Assembly (NCBI GenBank): GCA_907165275.2
Contig: OU015650.1
Location: 6,974,001 to 7,038,000, forward strand
DNA length: 64,000 nt
Reading direction: 5' to 3'
From: Zygaena filipendulae
Taxonomy: Eukaryota; Arthropoda; Insecta; Lepidoptera; Zygaenidae
Shown here: positions 40,131 through 52,829 of the stretch, piece after piece
Numbering within the stretch: the stretch's first letter is position 1
Layout: each line of letters opens with the position of its first letter
Notes under the pieces: generated by a model
Told to the model about the DNA's origin: nothing
The model's database searches: none
The model's input: the letters and a program-made list of their open reading frames with translations, nothing else
Program-made: the position numbers and the translations under genes

Positions 40131-43100
40131 TATTGGACCTACGAAAGAAAGCCCATAAGGTGATCGCGATACAATGTTACATTGTACATATATAGGTATT
40201 AATGTAAAATTGATTTACAAAATAGCCTGCAGTGGCCTATATGCTAAATAAGTAATTAGTTCTTGATTATAACAAACTCCAAGCTTGTTTTTGAGTTCTT
40301 TTGCCTTGATTCTGCATTGAGTTTTTTTTGCGATTCAGTAATGAGCCTGATATCGAAAAACTTCATTAACTTCATAAGTATGACTCTACATTCATATGAA
40401 TTAAGTGAGAGCTTATTTTTTATTTAACGAGGTCCGCTTCCATTATCTATTGTTACGGTATCACTGGAGGTGGAGTTGCGTAGCATCAGGTATCATACAG
40501 TGCAATTTAGCTGCAGAAATTAGAGCGACTGTCTCTTAGGTATATCGTATATCAGCTTTTTCCTGCCGTACTTACCTACATATCATATTATGATTTATGG
40601 TAAATTCATAATCACTACTTTTCTCCCAAGCAGAAAAAATATCATATTAATTAATTTAATAGGTATATGTTATGACGTACACTACCTAGTACTCACCATA
40701 AGTTTTCCGAAATTTCGAATATTTAATGAAATCGAGATAACCCTACGTGAGGCATGATAATATCGTATTGCTGGCGTGTTTTGAACCACTACTTAACTTT
40801 CAATTTGTCCCTAAGAAGGTTGTTTAATTAATGATCAGATATCCAAGCATATTTGAGAAAATTCCATTTCTAGCAAAACAACAAAGAGAGTTGGCATTGG
40901 CGAGTTTATTAGAAATAGAAAAGTTAGGACTTTAATTAAATCCCATTAGAAAGTATTCTAAGTAATAGTAGAAAAGTTGCATGCAGCAAGCGCGTTGGTC
41001 CGCTACGTCGGTATTAGCAGCCTCCAAGCGGTCGACGACCCAATGCCGGCGATCACAAAAAAGATTATGATGGTAGATAGTAAGTACTACGTTGTACAGA
41101 CCCATGGCAGCCCATGCTGTCGCTCGCTTTCTCGCACAGATATAACGAAGTTACTACTTACGTCCCTAGTTGGTTTACTATAATTACCTACCGCAGAAAA
41201 ATCTATAATATTACTCAAATACTGTATAATTTATGTAAAGCAATAGACAACGAAGCTTATTAGTTATTACCCGCTGAAAATGCATGGATATAATTATGAT
41301 GACTAATAATAACGGCTCGTCGGTAGATTCAGGTAGCCCCTTCTATGTTGGCTTATGAGTATTACTAATTAATAAACGAATCGGTACGAGGGAGGTCGAC
41401 TCAGCGCCGTCGAAGCCTTCTAATATTTTAGGCAAACAATATGAGCATTGAAAGCGTAACAAAATGTAAACGGAAACTATTTTACGAGTTATCTATGTAG
41501 ATACTTACGAGATACGAGTTAAATGGAGTGAAAGTAGGTAGATACTCAGAAGAACATGCTTTAGTTATTCTTCTGAGGGTAGGTACTAGGTAGGTAGGTA
41601 GGACCTACTTACCTACCAAAATTACCCTGATATTATGTATGTTCCTATTGTGGTAGTAAATAGATATCATTCAAGTTATTTCTTTCTTATAATGTACCTA
41701 CCTATGCAGGTAGTAGATGTTATCTACAGTAATTACGTTACTTCCGATATAAGACTAGTATTTAAGAAATTAGGTAGGTACATAATTAGAATTGTCCTTA
41801 AAGTCTAAACGGTGCTAAAGTTCAGGTTTAATATTTCATCTAAGGACATAATATTATTTTAATAAGGCAAAAAAGCGTAAAAGTATCAGCACAATCTACC
41901 GGTAGCTGGGTTCGACGTGGGTGGTATGTTTCGTGAAAAGATTTTGAAGTCATCTCTATTCATATTATTATTATCAATAAGCCCTGCCAAATGCAAGAAC
42001 CGGATTATGCTCTTACAAAACATTGTGGAATTCATTATAAAGTAGGTTTATAACCCTATTAATCTATCCAAAAGTGAAATGGACTTCGATAACTTAGCTG
42101 GGATCAATATTGCTTAACTTTGATACAATATATGAATATACCTATCTAAAATTTTTTTGCTCTATAGGTAGCTTAAGTTTTTGTAAAATTAGATACTTGT
42201 AAAGGTGCTTTAGTTATTTTGTAGTAGGTAATTAGTAAGTAATAAAGTTCACGTGGTTTAGTACGAGTATTTTTTATTAGAACTTTCTTGTGATGTGTGA
42301 ATGAACAACAGATACACTGGCCGTGTAAGTAACACATACTTTGTTGATGGCATTAGGAATAAAAATAATGAACAGTAACAATGTCGGAGTGCCTACCTAA
42401 GTGTAATAAAAAGATAATCGTGACCTGGAATGTTGATAGTGGCGTTATTTGTGATTCCTGCTGTTCAGTTAGCTGGCATACCGCCAGCAGCGGCCGCGGC
42501 TGTGGTCGCCGCGTCGCGTCGCGCGTCGCGTTGTTTCCACTCGCCAGTCACCAGCGTCGGTACTCTTCGTCATAGTTAACGGCAAATATTGTGCAAACGA
42601 GCTATTAATTTGATGTTTATGACGGACAAACCTCCTCAACTTTTGTTTTCCGATACAATCATAAAAGTATTAAGATAGAATTGTTTAAAAAAAAAAAAAG
42701 ACTTTAACTAAACTAAAGGCTAAACTGAGCTAAAAAGTAATCATCAAGGACCAGCGTTCTTGGTAGGTATACCTACTAGTAAAAGTAAAAAACAATTATT
42801 GTTAAACGTCTCAAATTAAGAATTAAGTATTAATTGGTAACTGCTAAAATGCTAGATGAAAAGTAACATTTTGCGTATTTCTGATAACAAGTGTAGTTTA
42901 GTGTAAGTAATAGTTGTTCTTTACCTATGCTCTAAGTGGTTACGTTTCAAATTATAATTGTTTTTAACAAAAATACACGACGCGAGTTGTGACTGAGGAA
43001 GTTCATGCTTAATCGGTGAATCGGCGGCCGAGCGTGGCGGCATTAGGGTTGTCAGATGACAGGAGCCCACCGAGATTGTCCCGGGTCCCTGATTGGCCAA

Positions 43101-43670
43101 AAATTTTCCAAATACCTACTTACAAACTTCACATGAATAATAGCGATTTGCGCCAAGCTAGAGGAGTCTGCAAAAGAAGTTTTATTTTATTTTATATTTG
43201 CTCACGAGGGTTAGTTTCAGATTCAAAAATTTAAGCTAGACCCAGATTCGAGTTTTTTTTTAGAATTATTGAACCGATGAGCCGCAGCTCAGTTGTTCAG
43301 GAAAATAAGCCTGCAACTTTGGCAACCCTAGAAGGCATTGAAACACCGCGGTCGCGCCGCACCGAGTCGCACGCAGGCCGCAGCTGCGCCGGCGCAGCGC
43401 AGGCGGCAAGCGGCGGCACTTCAAAGCAATAATAACGTACGATTACGTATCTACCTCCATCGTCTCTCACCTCGCGGCACGACTATTCTTTTTCTTTATA
43501 TCAGAGAGAACCAGTTCTCCCTCACGTCGGCCGTTCACAAAAAGCGTTTTCGACTTAATAGCCACAAAGTGTGATTATTAGTTATAACTTATAGTATAGG
43601 TACCTATTTATAATAACGCTTGAAATTTAGTTTTAATAATGTATTCAACAAGATAACATGCAAATAAGAA
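40131..43670. other. Intergenic region upstream of nkd, no gene recognised
   Basis: AT-rich sequence with frequent TAGGTA words (for example 41580-41620). GC-rich patches occur at about 42485-42550 and 43345-43430. Short open frames (40977-41183, 42381-42575, 43016-43234, 43338-43574) have no recognisable product. No transposon boundary was placed. Confidence 0.5.
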
Positions 43671-43676
43671 TACACA

Positions 43677-44200
43677 ATAATATACACACCGGCAGAATAT
43701 AGCGGAACATAAAAAGGCAGAGTATAGAAATAATTACGTATATATATTAAAACAAATTATTATCAGGCATGAAGTAATAAACTAATATACATCTTTTAAC
43801 ATCGACTTTAAGAAGTTTTTAGTTAAATTTTATTAAAAGTAATCAAAATTAAAAAAAAATTAAAAAGTCTCTAGTTTGTGAGAACTCTGACAATGTTGCA
43901 AATAAAAGTTGAATCACGAAGGGGAAACACACGTTATTAATCGTTCATTTATTTAGTGTTAAAATCACAGTAATCTTTAATTTGCAACATTATTTGTGTA
44001 CCCACAAATTAGAGAAAAAGTGTTTTTTTTATTATTATTTTAAATAAAATTTAATAATTTAATTACAAACTTTTAAAGTGTTAAAAGATGTATATTAATT
44101 TATTATTTCACGTCTAATTATTATTTGTTTTAATATATATACGCAACTATTTCTATACTCTGCCTTTTTATGTTCCGCTAATTCTGCCGGTGTGTATATT
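43677..44200. mobile_element. 524-bp palindromic MITE with ~125-bp arms
   Basis: The left arm aatatacacaccggcagaat continues with agcggaacataaaaaggcag; the right arm is its mirror, ctgcctttttatgttccgct and attctgccggtgtgtatatt. Arms extend inward to ctaatatacatcttttaaca / tgttaaaagatgtatatta. A secondary inverted pair tgttgcaaata lies in the loop. Confidence 0.8.
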
Positions 44201-44283
44201 AAAAGTACCTACTTATACTTATTGATTGATATAAGACTTGGTAGATATATTTGATTTTGTGCGGACAATCTATAGGTACGCTA

Positions 44284-44587
44284 TCTATTACATATGTATA
44301 AATAAAATTGAAGTGTCTGTATGTAATTCTAAATTAACAGCTTTTCACTAAATGGATATGAAAGTATATACGGTAGGTACTTAGGTAGGTACATAAAAAA
44401 ATCAATTTTTTTAACTTTGGTCTGTCTCTTCCGGCTAATCTCTGAAACGGCTGGACCGATTTTAACGGGTTTTTCACTGGCAGATAGCTGATGTCATAAG
44501 GAATAACTTAGTCTACTTTTATTTTAGAAAAAAAATTCCTGCGGGAATTCCGAAACTCATGTGGGTGAAACCGCGGCGCACAGCTAG
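44284..44587 (+). mobile_element. Helitron-like element (related to 11518-11790)
   Basis: TCTATTACATATGTATAAA start, gcgcacag|ctag|T end. It shares ttaacagcttttcactaa and gaaagtatatacggta with the copy in the IQGAP intron. Confidence 0.65.
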
Positions 44588-47165
44588 TAGGTACATAATA
44601 CCTACACTTGGTCTAGACTAGTTCTGTCACTTAGCTGAACTGATTTTCATTTTAATTGTTGAAATGTAAATCAAAACTTATTTTAAGCCATATTGTTTTC
44701 TTCATGTAAGTACCTATGATTTTGGTACCAAGTAAACTTATAGACTCTCCGATATTGTCGTCTCGTGGTCGTCTCGGTCGCGAAGAGTCGCGGTCTCCGT
44801 GGTCTCGGTGCCTGTCTCGGTCGCTTGTCTCTGTCGCGGCGCGCCGCGCGACTCTTCCTTTACAGTCAGTACTCAGTACTAGTCAACACACTATTCGCAT
44901 TTCTGTTTAAGTTTTTGAATAATCTAAATATCTAATATCCGTAACGGAAACCAGACAAGGCAGTGGGATAATCCGAATCAATTTCAGCACCGAAATCGAC
45001 ACCGGCAAAATAGGTATTCATGTATCCGTATGCGGTATGCAGGTCCAGATCCGCATAATATGTATCTACAACATCTTTAATATGCATAAGGAAGTATATT
45101 TTATTGCAAAAGCTTGCATCAAATCTTTTCGCGCATCTAATACTTGGGTATGCTGCATTTGGTAGGTACATAAATTACAGTGTCTACTGGCTGCAGTGGC
45201 GCGGCGTGATGTTTCGTCGCTTTTGATGCGCTTCACATGCATTGTTCCTTAGAACTTCTCTGAATACTTATTTAGAGGAAAAGTTGGAAAGTCAAATGCA
45301 AAAAAACAAAAAACACGTATCAAAATCTCGTTTTCTAATCATTCCTTCGTACATTTTTTCTCGTTATTTTAATTTGAGTCAGTTAGGTATATTTTTTCCC
45401 CGGAAGAGGAGACAACATGTTCGGGGAAAAAACTCATGTTACACCAGTACACCACTGAACAGGGCACGGCTGCACGGAAGATTAGAGAATAGAGAAGAGT
45501 GGCTGTTCCCAAAGGGAAGACTACTTTGTCGGCAACATCAAAGGCATTTAAATTATATCAATAGTACTGTGCTACCGCGCGGTCCTTTGTCGGCATTTTT
45601 GAAAGCGGCAACTTCACACACGAAGGACTTTGCCGACGGCGATCCATTATCAGTTTACAAAGCAGACATCAATCGTTCCGCCCGCGCCACAATAGTACGT
45701 CACGTGCCGTTGGTAATCAATTGACAAGTTTTTGTTCAAATTTCACACACTCACCATTTTTGTTTGTTGCTATCAGCTATTTGGCAATAGCAAGCTTTAA
45801 TAATTATGACTAATATTTTAAAATCTCGGTAAAAACATAATTTCAATGTAGAAATACCCCTGTTATTGAAAAGTAAGAATTTATTTCCATGGATACATCA
45901 CACAGGTCTCAGACCAACAGCTATGCCTACTCATTATAATACGTACCTGCCAAGTATTTCACACAAAATATTACCTACCTAACTTTAATATTATTGTAGT
46001 AAAAAAATATAGTATTAATTATAATCATAAATTAGATATTCAGGCCGGTTGTGACTAGCGGCTCGAGCCTCGAACCAGCGCGTTTATGTAAGTATAATCT
46101 TATTCTGTTTGATGTTTGCGCCCGCGCCTCTTATGGACCGATTTGCCGGAGCCCGGATTTGCCATTTTTTGTTTGCTATAAGTTAATTTATTCAGTTTAT
46201 TACAAAAATAAGGTAGGTAGATATGGGCGCCTAATTAAAATTTATAGCTTTATAACGCATTTAAAGTTATTCAGTCTTAAAGACTGCTACTGAGCGCCTA
46301 GTAATACTTATTTATTACACGTATTTAGGTATATTGCCAACGTTAGATACGAATTAAGTAGGTACAATATAAATTATTAGGGTAAATTTTTTTGTCAAGA
46401 TATTAATGGCTTACGAGAAATTAACTATGTATAGAAGTTTTAAAAAAGATGCTTTTTCAACCCCGTCATCCAGTTTACATTTGTGTTTATTGCGTAGAGT
46501 CAGGAGTTAATATCCTCGCCTGAAAACTCATTATTTTACACAAGGCAAATCATACCATAATAACATAAAACCACGACGACAAGTGAAGAAACAATGGAAT
46601 AAAAAAATGAACTGAGAAATAAATACAAAAATTACAAACTGCACGCGTGATACTTGATAGGTAAACACTCGAACATCCCCGAGTAGAACCGATCTCCGCT
46701 CACGTGCGATAACGATTGATATACTACACCACTGTAGTACCACCGGCACCGGCTAGTAGTAAATCAATGGCGATAACACCCGAACGCGCCCAAATATTTC
46801 CGATCTCGTTCACCGCGCGTATAATATTATATTCAAATCAAATCGATCGCGTCATGTAACGTGATCAAGGGTCGAATATCCTGTGGCCGGATATCCGGCG
46901 CTCCGGCCTCATAGGTTGCCGAATATTCAGTATCCGGTATCCGACCAAACCACTATTAGTTTCATCTCTACTCTATATTATTCGAATTAGGATATCTATA
47001 TTTATGACACAGATATAAATAATATTAAGTATTAAGTTTTTATAATACCCAAGAATAGAAAACCTATTTTACCACTATAAATAATACTATAACTTAAAAC
47101 GTACCCACATAGAACTGTGTAGACAAAGACAAAATGTCTGTTTATATATTATTATAATACCTATA
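44588..47165. other. Intergenic, no gene recognised
   Basis: It includes a cgtctcggtcgcg-type GC-rich repeat patch (44755-44850), a 160-codon open frame at 45242-45724 without recognisable domains, a 12-bp-stem hairpin tttttccccggaa / ttcggggaaaaa near 45390-45430, and ggatatccgg-type palindromic words near 46880-46950. Confidence 0.45.
45242..45724 (+). CDS. Unrecognised 160-codon open frame
   Basis: The longest intergenic frame in the window, basic (runs such as PRKRRQHVRGKN) and without a domain, signal peptide or splice neighbours I can recognise. The DNA is richer in G+C than its surroundings in the second half and contains a TCF-like CCTTTGATG on the minus strand near 45540. It may be non-coding, conserved regulatory DNA, or an orphan gene. 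Confidence 0.15.
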   Translation: MFLRTSLNTYLEEKLESQMQKNKKHVSKSRFLIIPSYIFSRYFNLSQLGIFFPRKRRQHVRGKNSCYTSTPLNRARLHGRLENREEWLFPKGRLLCRQHQRHLNYINSTVLPRGPLSAFLKAATSHTKDFADGDPLSVYKADINRSARATIVRHVPLVIN

Positions 47166-47289
47166 TCTATATATAAAAATTAATTCCTATCGGTCCAACC
47201 GTTTCGGAGATTCTCCCGCAGGAGTTTCGGAATTCCCATAGGAACTCCAAAATTAGCGCGGGTGAAACCGCTGCCGGGTGAACAGTCAA
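47166..47289 (+). mobile_element. Truncated Helitron-like element
   Basis: TCTATATATAAAAATTAATTCC start and gcgcgggtgaaaccgctgcc near the end; no CTAG. It lies immediately upstream of a second, complete copy. Confidence 0.5.
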
Positions 47290-47299
47290 TAAAAAATAA

Positions 47300-47507
47300 T
47301 CCAACTAATATTATAAACGCGAAAGTTTGTAAGAATGTATGGATGGATGGATGGAGGGATGTTTGTTACTCTTTCACGCAAAAACTACTTGAAACTTTAC
47401 AATAATATAGCTTATATACATCAGATTAACACATGGGGTACTTTTGATCCCGGAATTCTCGCGAGAACTCTGAAATTAACGCGGGTGAAACCGCGGGGCA
47501 CAACTAG
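47300..47507 (+). mobile_element. Helitron-like element, 208 bp
   Basis: TCCAACTAATATTATAAACG start, gggcacaa|ctag|T end, internal GGAT microsatellite at about 47341-47362. Nearly identical in order to 9306-9538 and 32114-32320. Confidence 0.7.
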
Positions 47508-47912
47508 TTATTAATAAAAAAACGGTAGGGTAATAATGTGTACCTATTATTTTTATTAGAGCTAGAGAGCAGCTGGTCTATACCTACGCCAATTTTCATG
47601 AAGATTGATACCTATTTGAATCTGCTGATAAAACATGAAAAATGAAAATACAGCAGAACATATTTTTTTGTAGTGGACAGTGCAGTGGTATTAGGTAGTT
47701 GATATTTAACTATTTACCATTTTTTTTTACATAGGTAAAGTACGCGCACTTGTAACGCGCGCAGCAAGAAGGGCTTTCAGTTCAGTTATTGTGATTGATA
47801 ATTAGACCAAATTTTAATGTTTCAAAAATGAGTCGTCATAAACAAATGTTTTTCTCGAGCTAATATAATAGATAAGTATTACCTTGATAATACAATTACT
47901 GTCTTTAGTACA

Positions 47913-50900
47913 CAGGGGCGGATCCAGGGGGGGGCACTGGGGGCAATTGCCCCCCCTGAAGACCTAAATAGGTACCTACTTTAATTAGACCTTAGAAAAA
48001 TCTTCGCAAGGTTGTGGCTTTTCACCAAAGTTTCATCGTAATTTGAATAGAAATATACGAATGAACCTGAATGAACGAACAAATATTCATTTTTAAAACT
48101 CTATAAATTATTAGTTCGTAACGAACCCCTATGGAAGTTTGTATCTATTATTGTAAAACAAACACAAAATCTGTCAATTCTTTCTCGTTAAAACAAATTT
48201 TCTGTTTTGAAACTACGTGCCGTATGGTATATTTCTCATTTAAAAGGAGAAGTTTCTGTGTTTGGCTGTATATATGTTTTTACAATTATCCTTATATATG
48301 TAGTTTCTCTATCCCTTTTCTTTAACTTCATCCAACATCCTTGAGACTTGGAAGTAAGCTATTGTGATTTCACTTCCCAAAACTAGTTGGTACCTAACTC
48401 TTCTACTTTTTTCCACGTTCAAAGCAAATCTATCCATATTATTTATTTATATTATGTAACTGACGAACTAAATGGAATTAATAGAATTTCGATTTTTATT
48501 CCCCGTCATATTGTAGATACCTCTGTGCTCAAAAAATAGTCGACGACTTTTATCACGTGCGGTGCGCGATGAATTCGGATTTGGAAAAAAATTTGGGCAA
48601 ATTTCCAAAATTTATCAAATTTTTCTTCTGTTGACTGTAAATTTTAAAATCTATTGTCAAAAACATCTTTTTTTTCAATAGTACCTATTTTTCCGTAATC
48701 TCGTCATATGGACGAAAATTATTCACTTCTCTGAGTTTTCTGCGTTATTTCCCAAATTTTCTCCTCATTTTACTAATCCAAGGAGTAACCTTCTCCTTTT
48801 TGTTTACGCCGATGAGTGCTGTATGAATTTGACAGAAAGTAATTGAAATTGAAAATTGAAATTGAAAAAACTTTATTTGACACAACACAAAGATTTACAG
48901 CATACGTATACAACAACTAGACATAGTAACGCGATAAGTTGGAGCGGCTGCAAAATGTGTGTGCTTTACATATTCGCCAGGCGCACTACACATATTCTTT
49001 GTACCATCTTTAAAGTGCTGAGGGATCCCAAATCACCGACTTACTTCAAAGAAAGTTTCAGATTGCTTTATGTCGGTCGTGAAGCTACATCAGGTAGTTA
49101 GGTAGTTCTTTGTTCTTCTGATCACGAAACACGTTTTTATCACATCACATGTGCAGTGTGCACCTCTGATGGTATTTTTTCTCAGTTTAGTAAAAAAATC
49201 GCTATTAACCATAACACTTCCCATTATTTTCCTATCACTTTATAGATACAAACCTACAAAATTTTAATTTAAAGTTGTTAATTCAGGTCAGATTCGCTGG
49301 AACGTAAATTTTTCATTTTTTACTTTTATCTGTTGTAGCTTCCATGTAGATTATTTTATGCATGAAAATACAAGTTGAAAATAATGAAATACTAAAAAAA
49401 CTTTGATTTTACAGAGAATCGTACTCAAAAACCGCTATACCTAACTAAGCTCTATCGTTTTCGACACCACATTTTTTTTAAATATGAAAAACATAAAACT
49501 AAAAAGCTAAAAATAACAAAATACCGACTTAATCCATCAGACAAAAATACATGTAATACTATTGTTGGTTTGTGCTACCACTTTTTGATTTAAATTCGGT
49601 GCCAAGCCCGCTTACGTCTACCCACTTGGGTTGTTCAGCTCACAACGAACTCGTGGCGGGACTGGACTTAGCCCATGTACCTACGCCATATTTGGCTTGT
49701 CACCGACTTCAAATAATAATAGTAGTCAAGTGGTAGAATAAACCAATAATAACTACTGGTACTGGTATAATAACTACTGGTAATAACTACCAAAAATAAA
49801 CTTACGTGTATTTTTGTCTGTTGGATAAAATCGATATTTTGTTATTTTTAGCTTTTTAGTTTTGTGTTGTTGGAAGTCGGTTTTAATTTTTTTGTTAAAA
49901 TTTTGTTTATTTCTTGCTTTCAAGTGAGTCCGTTTGTAAATTTATCTAAGTTACAATAGCCTAATGTCAATTGCTCATCGCCTTTTACAAAATACTGCTT
50001 TTACCGACGGGACGACAGGGACGTTGATTGTTGAGGAGTTCTCCTGGTACGTCATCATCAGTTCCACTTTACCATATACATTGTGACGAGCATAAATTAT
50101 TTAGGAACCATATTAAAGTTAACGAATCGGAACTCGTGAAATACCTTTTATTGAGTAGTTCCGATGACCATCTGTGGTCTTCATCATCAGTTTCACTTCT
50201 TCAAATTTTGCTTTCCAAAAGCAAATAAACGATTTACTATAAAAAATACAAAAATCGCTATAGGTGTGTCTGTAATTTTTGAAGAGTTCTCTTGATTTCT
50301 CCATGATTCCATCATCAGGTTCTCGATTTGGTGACAATGGGACCAACTTGGGAGTGTACCCTTTCAAACAACAAAATCAATTTTCTAAATCGGTCCAATC
50401 GAAACCCGTGAAATACGTATTATTGTTGAGTAGTTCCGATGAACACTTGTGGTCTTCATGATCAGTTCCACTTCTTCAAATTTTGCTTTCCGAAAGCAAA
50501 TGAACGATTTACTATAAAATATACCCAAATCGCTATAGGTGTGCCTATTATTTTTGAAGAGTTCCCACGATTTCCCCAAGATCTTTTGAGGATAATAAAG
50601 ATTCTTAAACCATAAGATCCCATCATCAGATCCCACTTGGTGGCAATAGGACCTAATTGAGAGTATACGCTTTCAAACAAAAAATGAATTTTCGAAATCG
50701 TTCCAACCCTAGCTTCGAGTAATATAAAAAAAAAAACATACAGCCGAATGCGTAACCTCCTCCTTTTTGGAAGTCGGTAAAAAAATCGCGAAACATACAC
50801 ACAGATAATATAATACATACATAAGCTCAATTCAGATGCTCTCAATATGAAGCACTTAAATTTTATTAATGGACTTTTTTGTCTATCCTGTTTATTCAAA

Positions 50901-50957
50901 AAATTTCATGGTGCAACCAAATTGCCCCCCCTCAACCTAATCCTGGATCCGCCCCTG
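47913..50957 (-). mobile_element. 3.0-kb hAT-like element, copy 2 (inverted)
   Basis: Ends caggggcggatccagg and ggatccgcccctg, flanked by a perfect 8-bp duplication TTAGTACA (47905-47912 and 50958-50965). It is the reverse complement of 17740-20775 along its whole length with few differences, including the internal LINE tail and repeats. No transposase frame. A different target duplication shows an independent insertion, not a segmental duplication. Confidence 0.92.
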
Positions 50958-51034
50958 TTAGTACATGCGCGTGCCGTGAAAAAACCAACGACAAATTGAC
51001 TGTTTTGAGGCGTGGCCGCGTAGCGTGTTCTGCG

Positions 51035-51110
51035 GAGGCGGCAAGAATCAAAGGCACGTCTTGATCAAAGAAGCCGCCTTCGACGGCCGCCGCTTTGATC
51101 TTGCCGCACG
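51035..51110. promoter_or_regulatory. Candidate Wnt-responsive TCF/Helper-site cluster
   Basis: Three TCF HMG-core sites, ATCAAAGG (51047-51054), GATCAAAG (51063-51070) and GCTTTGATC (51092-51100), are interleaved with GCCGCC motifs: inverted at 51037-51042, direct at 51073-51078, and GCCGCCG at 51086-51092, which overlaps the third HMG site by one base. Fly TCF/Pangolin reads HMG sites plus nearby GCCGCCR Helper sites through its C-clamp. The cluster is about 12.6 kb upstream of the nkd ATG. Function is inferred. Confidence 0.5.
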
Positions 51111-51495
51111 AAGTGCAAATTATGTTATAAAGACAGTGAGTGGCGCGCCCGCCAAGCCGTGCACTGCTAATTAATTCAACCCGTTGTGATGGCCGTGGGC
51201 AGTGCTGTGCTTTGCTTGTGGTTATGTCGTCAGTAGGTATGTACTTACTATTATTTATTTTGTGGCTATGTCGCCAGTTAAATCAACTAGGTATATATAC
51301 TCGTAGTTAAACTTCTTACATAACACATTTTTTTAAGGGCTTGGTTAAGAATTGGTGTTTGACAAATTGTAATAAGTAATAATAATTATAAAGTGTAATA
51401 AACGTTTAATTAAGGGATAAAGCGCTTTTTTTACACTTTACAATTTATCAGACTCCAATCTAGGAAATCGGAAGGTGTAATCGAAGTTATAACAG

Positions 51496-51645
51496 TTGGT
51501 TCCAATTTAGGATCAGTGAGTGAAAGAGAGAGCGAGTGATCACACTACATTAAAATGTACCCTAGAGTACTGATTTAGGGTACAATTTAGTGTAGTGTAT
51601 CACATACTCTCTCACACACTGATCCTAAATTGTATCCGATTTAGA
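51496..51645. repeat. Palindrome with ~60-bp arms
   Basis: caatttaggatcagtgagtg ... acactacattaaaatgtacc faces tagggtacaatttagtgtag ... cacactgatcctaaattg around a short centre near 51565. It is probably a MITE relic; no target duplication was fixed. Confidence 0.65.
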
Positions 51646-51758
51646 GCCCCTTAATTGGAAGTAGTGTAATAAGCCCATAAGGGTGGTAAAGGGAAGGGGA
51701 GCAAGCAGGGGGCGCGGGCGTCAAGGTAAAGACGCGGGCGCAGCAGGTTTATTATTTA

Positions 51759-52100
51759 CTAGCTGTTCCCCGTAGTTTCACCCGCGTTAGTTTCGGAGAT
51801 CCCGCGGGTATTCAGGAATAAAAGTACTTACTAGTTACTACCCTATATTTTTTCTACACCTACCCTTGACATCGTATAGGTAGTATGCAAAATTTAATGT
51901 AGTTTCTTCCGAGCTAATTTCGGAGTTCTCGTGGGAATTCCGGGATAAGAAGTAGCCTATGTACCTATGTATGTAGCCTTCTCTGTACCCCTGACAACGT
52001 GTATTCAAAATTTCGTGGTGATCGGTTGAGCCGTGAAAGCGTAACAAACAAATAATCAGACACTTTCGCATTTATGTATAATATTAGTATTTAGTAAGGA
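51759..52100 (-). mobile_element. Helitron-like element with duplicated body
   Basis: The CTAG end is at 51759-51762 (minus orientation), the far end ataatattagt... near 52080-52100. The gaattccgggataa-type segment appears twice (51800-51830 and 51915-51950), as in the copy at 37881-38163. Confidence 0.55.
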
Positions 52101-52829
52101 TGTTCACTGCGGACACAAATGACAGATGAAAAATTAACACACTATATTCTTAAAATATGTCTTGCTATACGATAATAATGTGCTATACGAAAATATATCA
52201 TGCTAGATATCTGTCGAGTGTCTGCATATTTTGGTGACGATGACGTAATAAAAATATACTTTATACTTATAGCTACGTCTGTGATCACTTGTCTATCACT
52301 ATAGGAAATCTTCCGGCCCTTAATCACTATATGACCATAACGCGTCGCGTTAAGATAAGGCGCCACATAAATTGCTTTTCCCTCGTGTTCAAAGAAGTTT
52401 CACTTTAAAAAAATACATTTACGTTTCTTTTGTCATAAAGAATATAAATTTCTTATATTTTTGCATCGGGATCGTTTGGGATTGTGTTTTTTGGACGCGC
52501 GTTATGGGCAAGGAATGTTGTTGGTCATAGTGAATAAGGGCCCAGCACTTACTAATATTTTTGTTGTTTTATAAAAGTGGAGAGGTGAGCGGAACGTGGG
52601 AGACGATTCAGTCAATGCCGCGTGCGTCGACCCGCGGCGAGCTTTGATCGCGCCGCCTGCGCTTGCGCCGCGCCGGCGGCGGCGACCCGGTGCGCCTCAA
52701 AAGTCCAAAGACTCCGCCTCGTTCGCTGTTCGCCGACGACTTGTATTACTGACAGTACACATTTACACGAACACCTGCCTTTTTGCTTTTTCTATAAGTA
52801 GGTGCGATTTGAATATTCAAATTGGTCCT
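52101..52829. other. Intergenic with GC-rich patch
   Basis: Mostly AT-rich; about 52610-52730 is strongly GC-rich (gcgccgcgccggcggcggcg). The open frame across it (52596-52850) has no recognised product. It could be a promoter or a CpG-rich repeat. Confidence 0.4.

Noticed and set aside
43338..43574. Ala/Arg-rich frame in a GC-rich patch.
   Set aside because: Composition-driven, no splice context or recognised domain. The same applies to 42381-42575, 44716-44910, 52596-52850 and 60292-60541.
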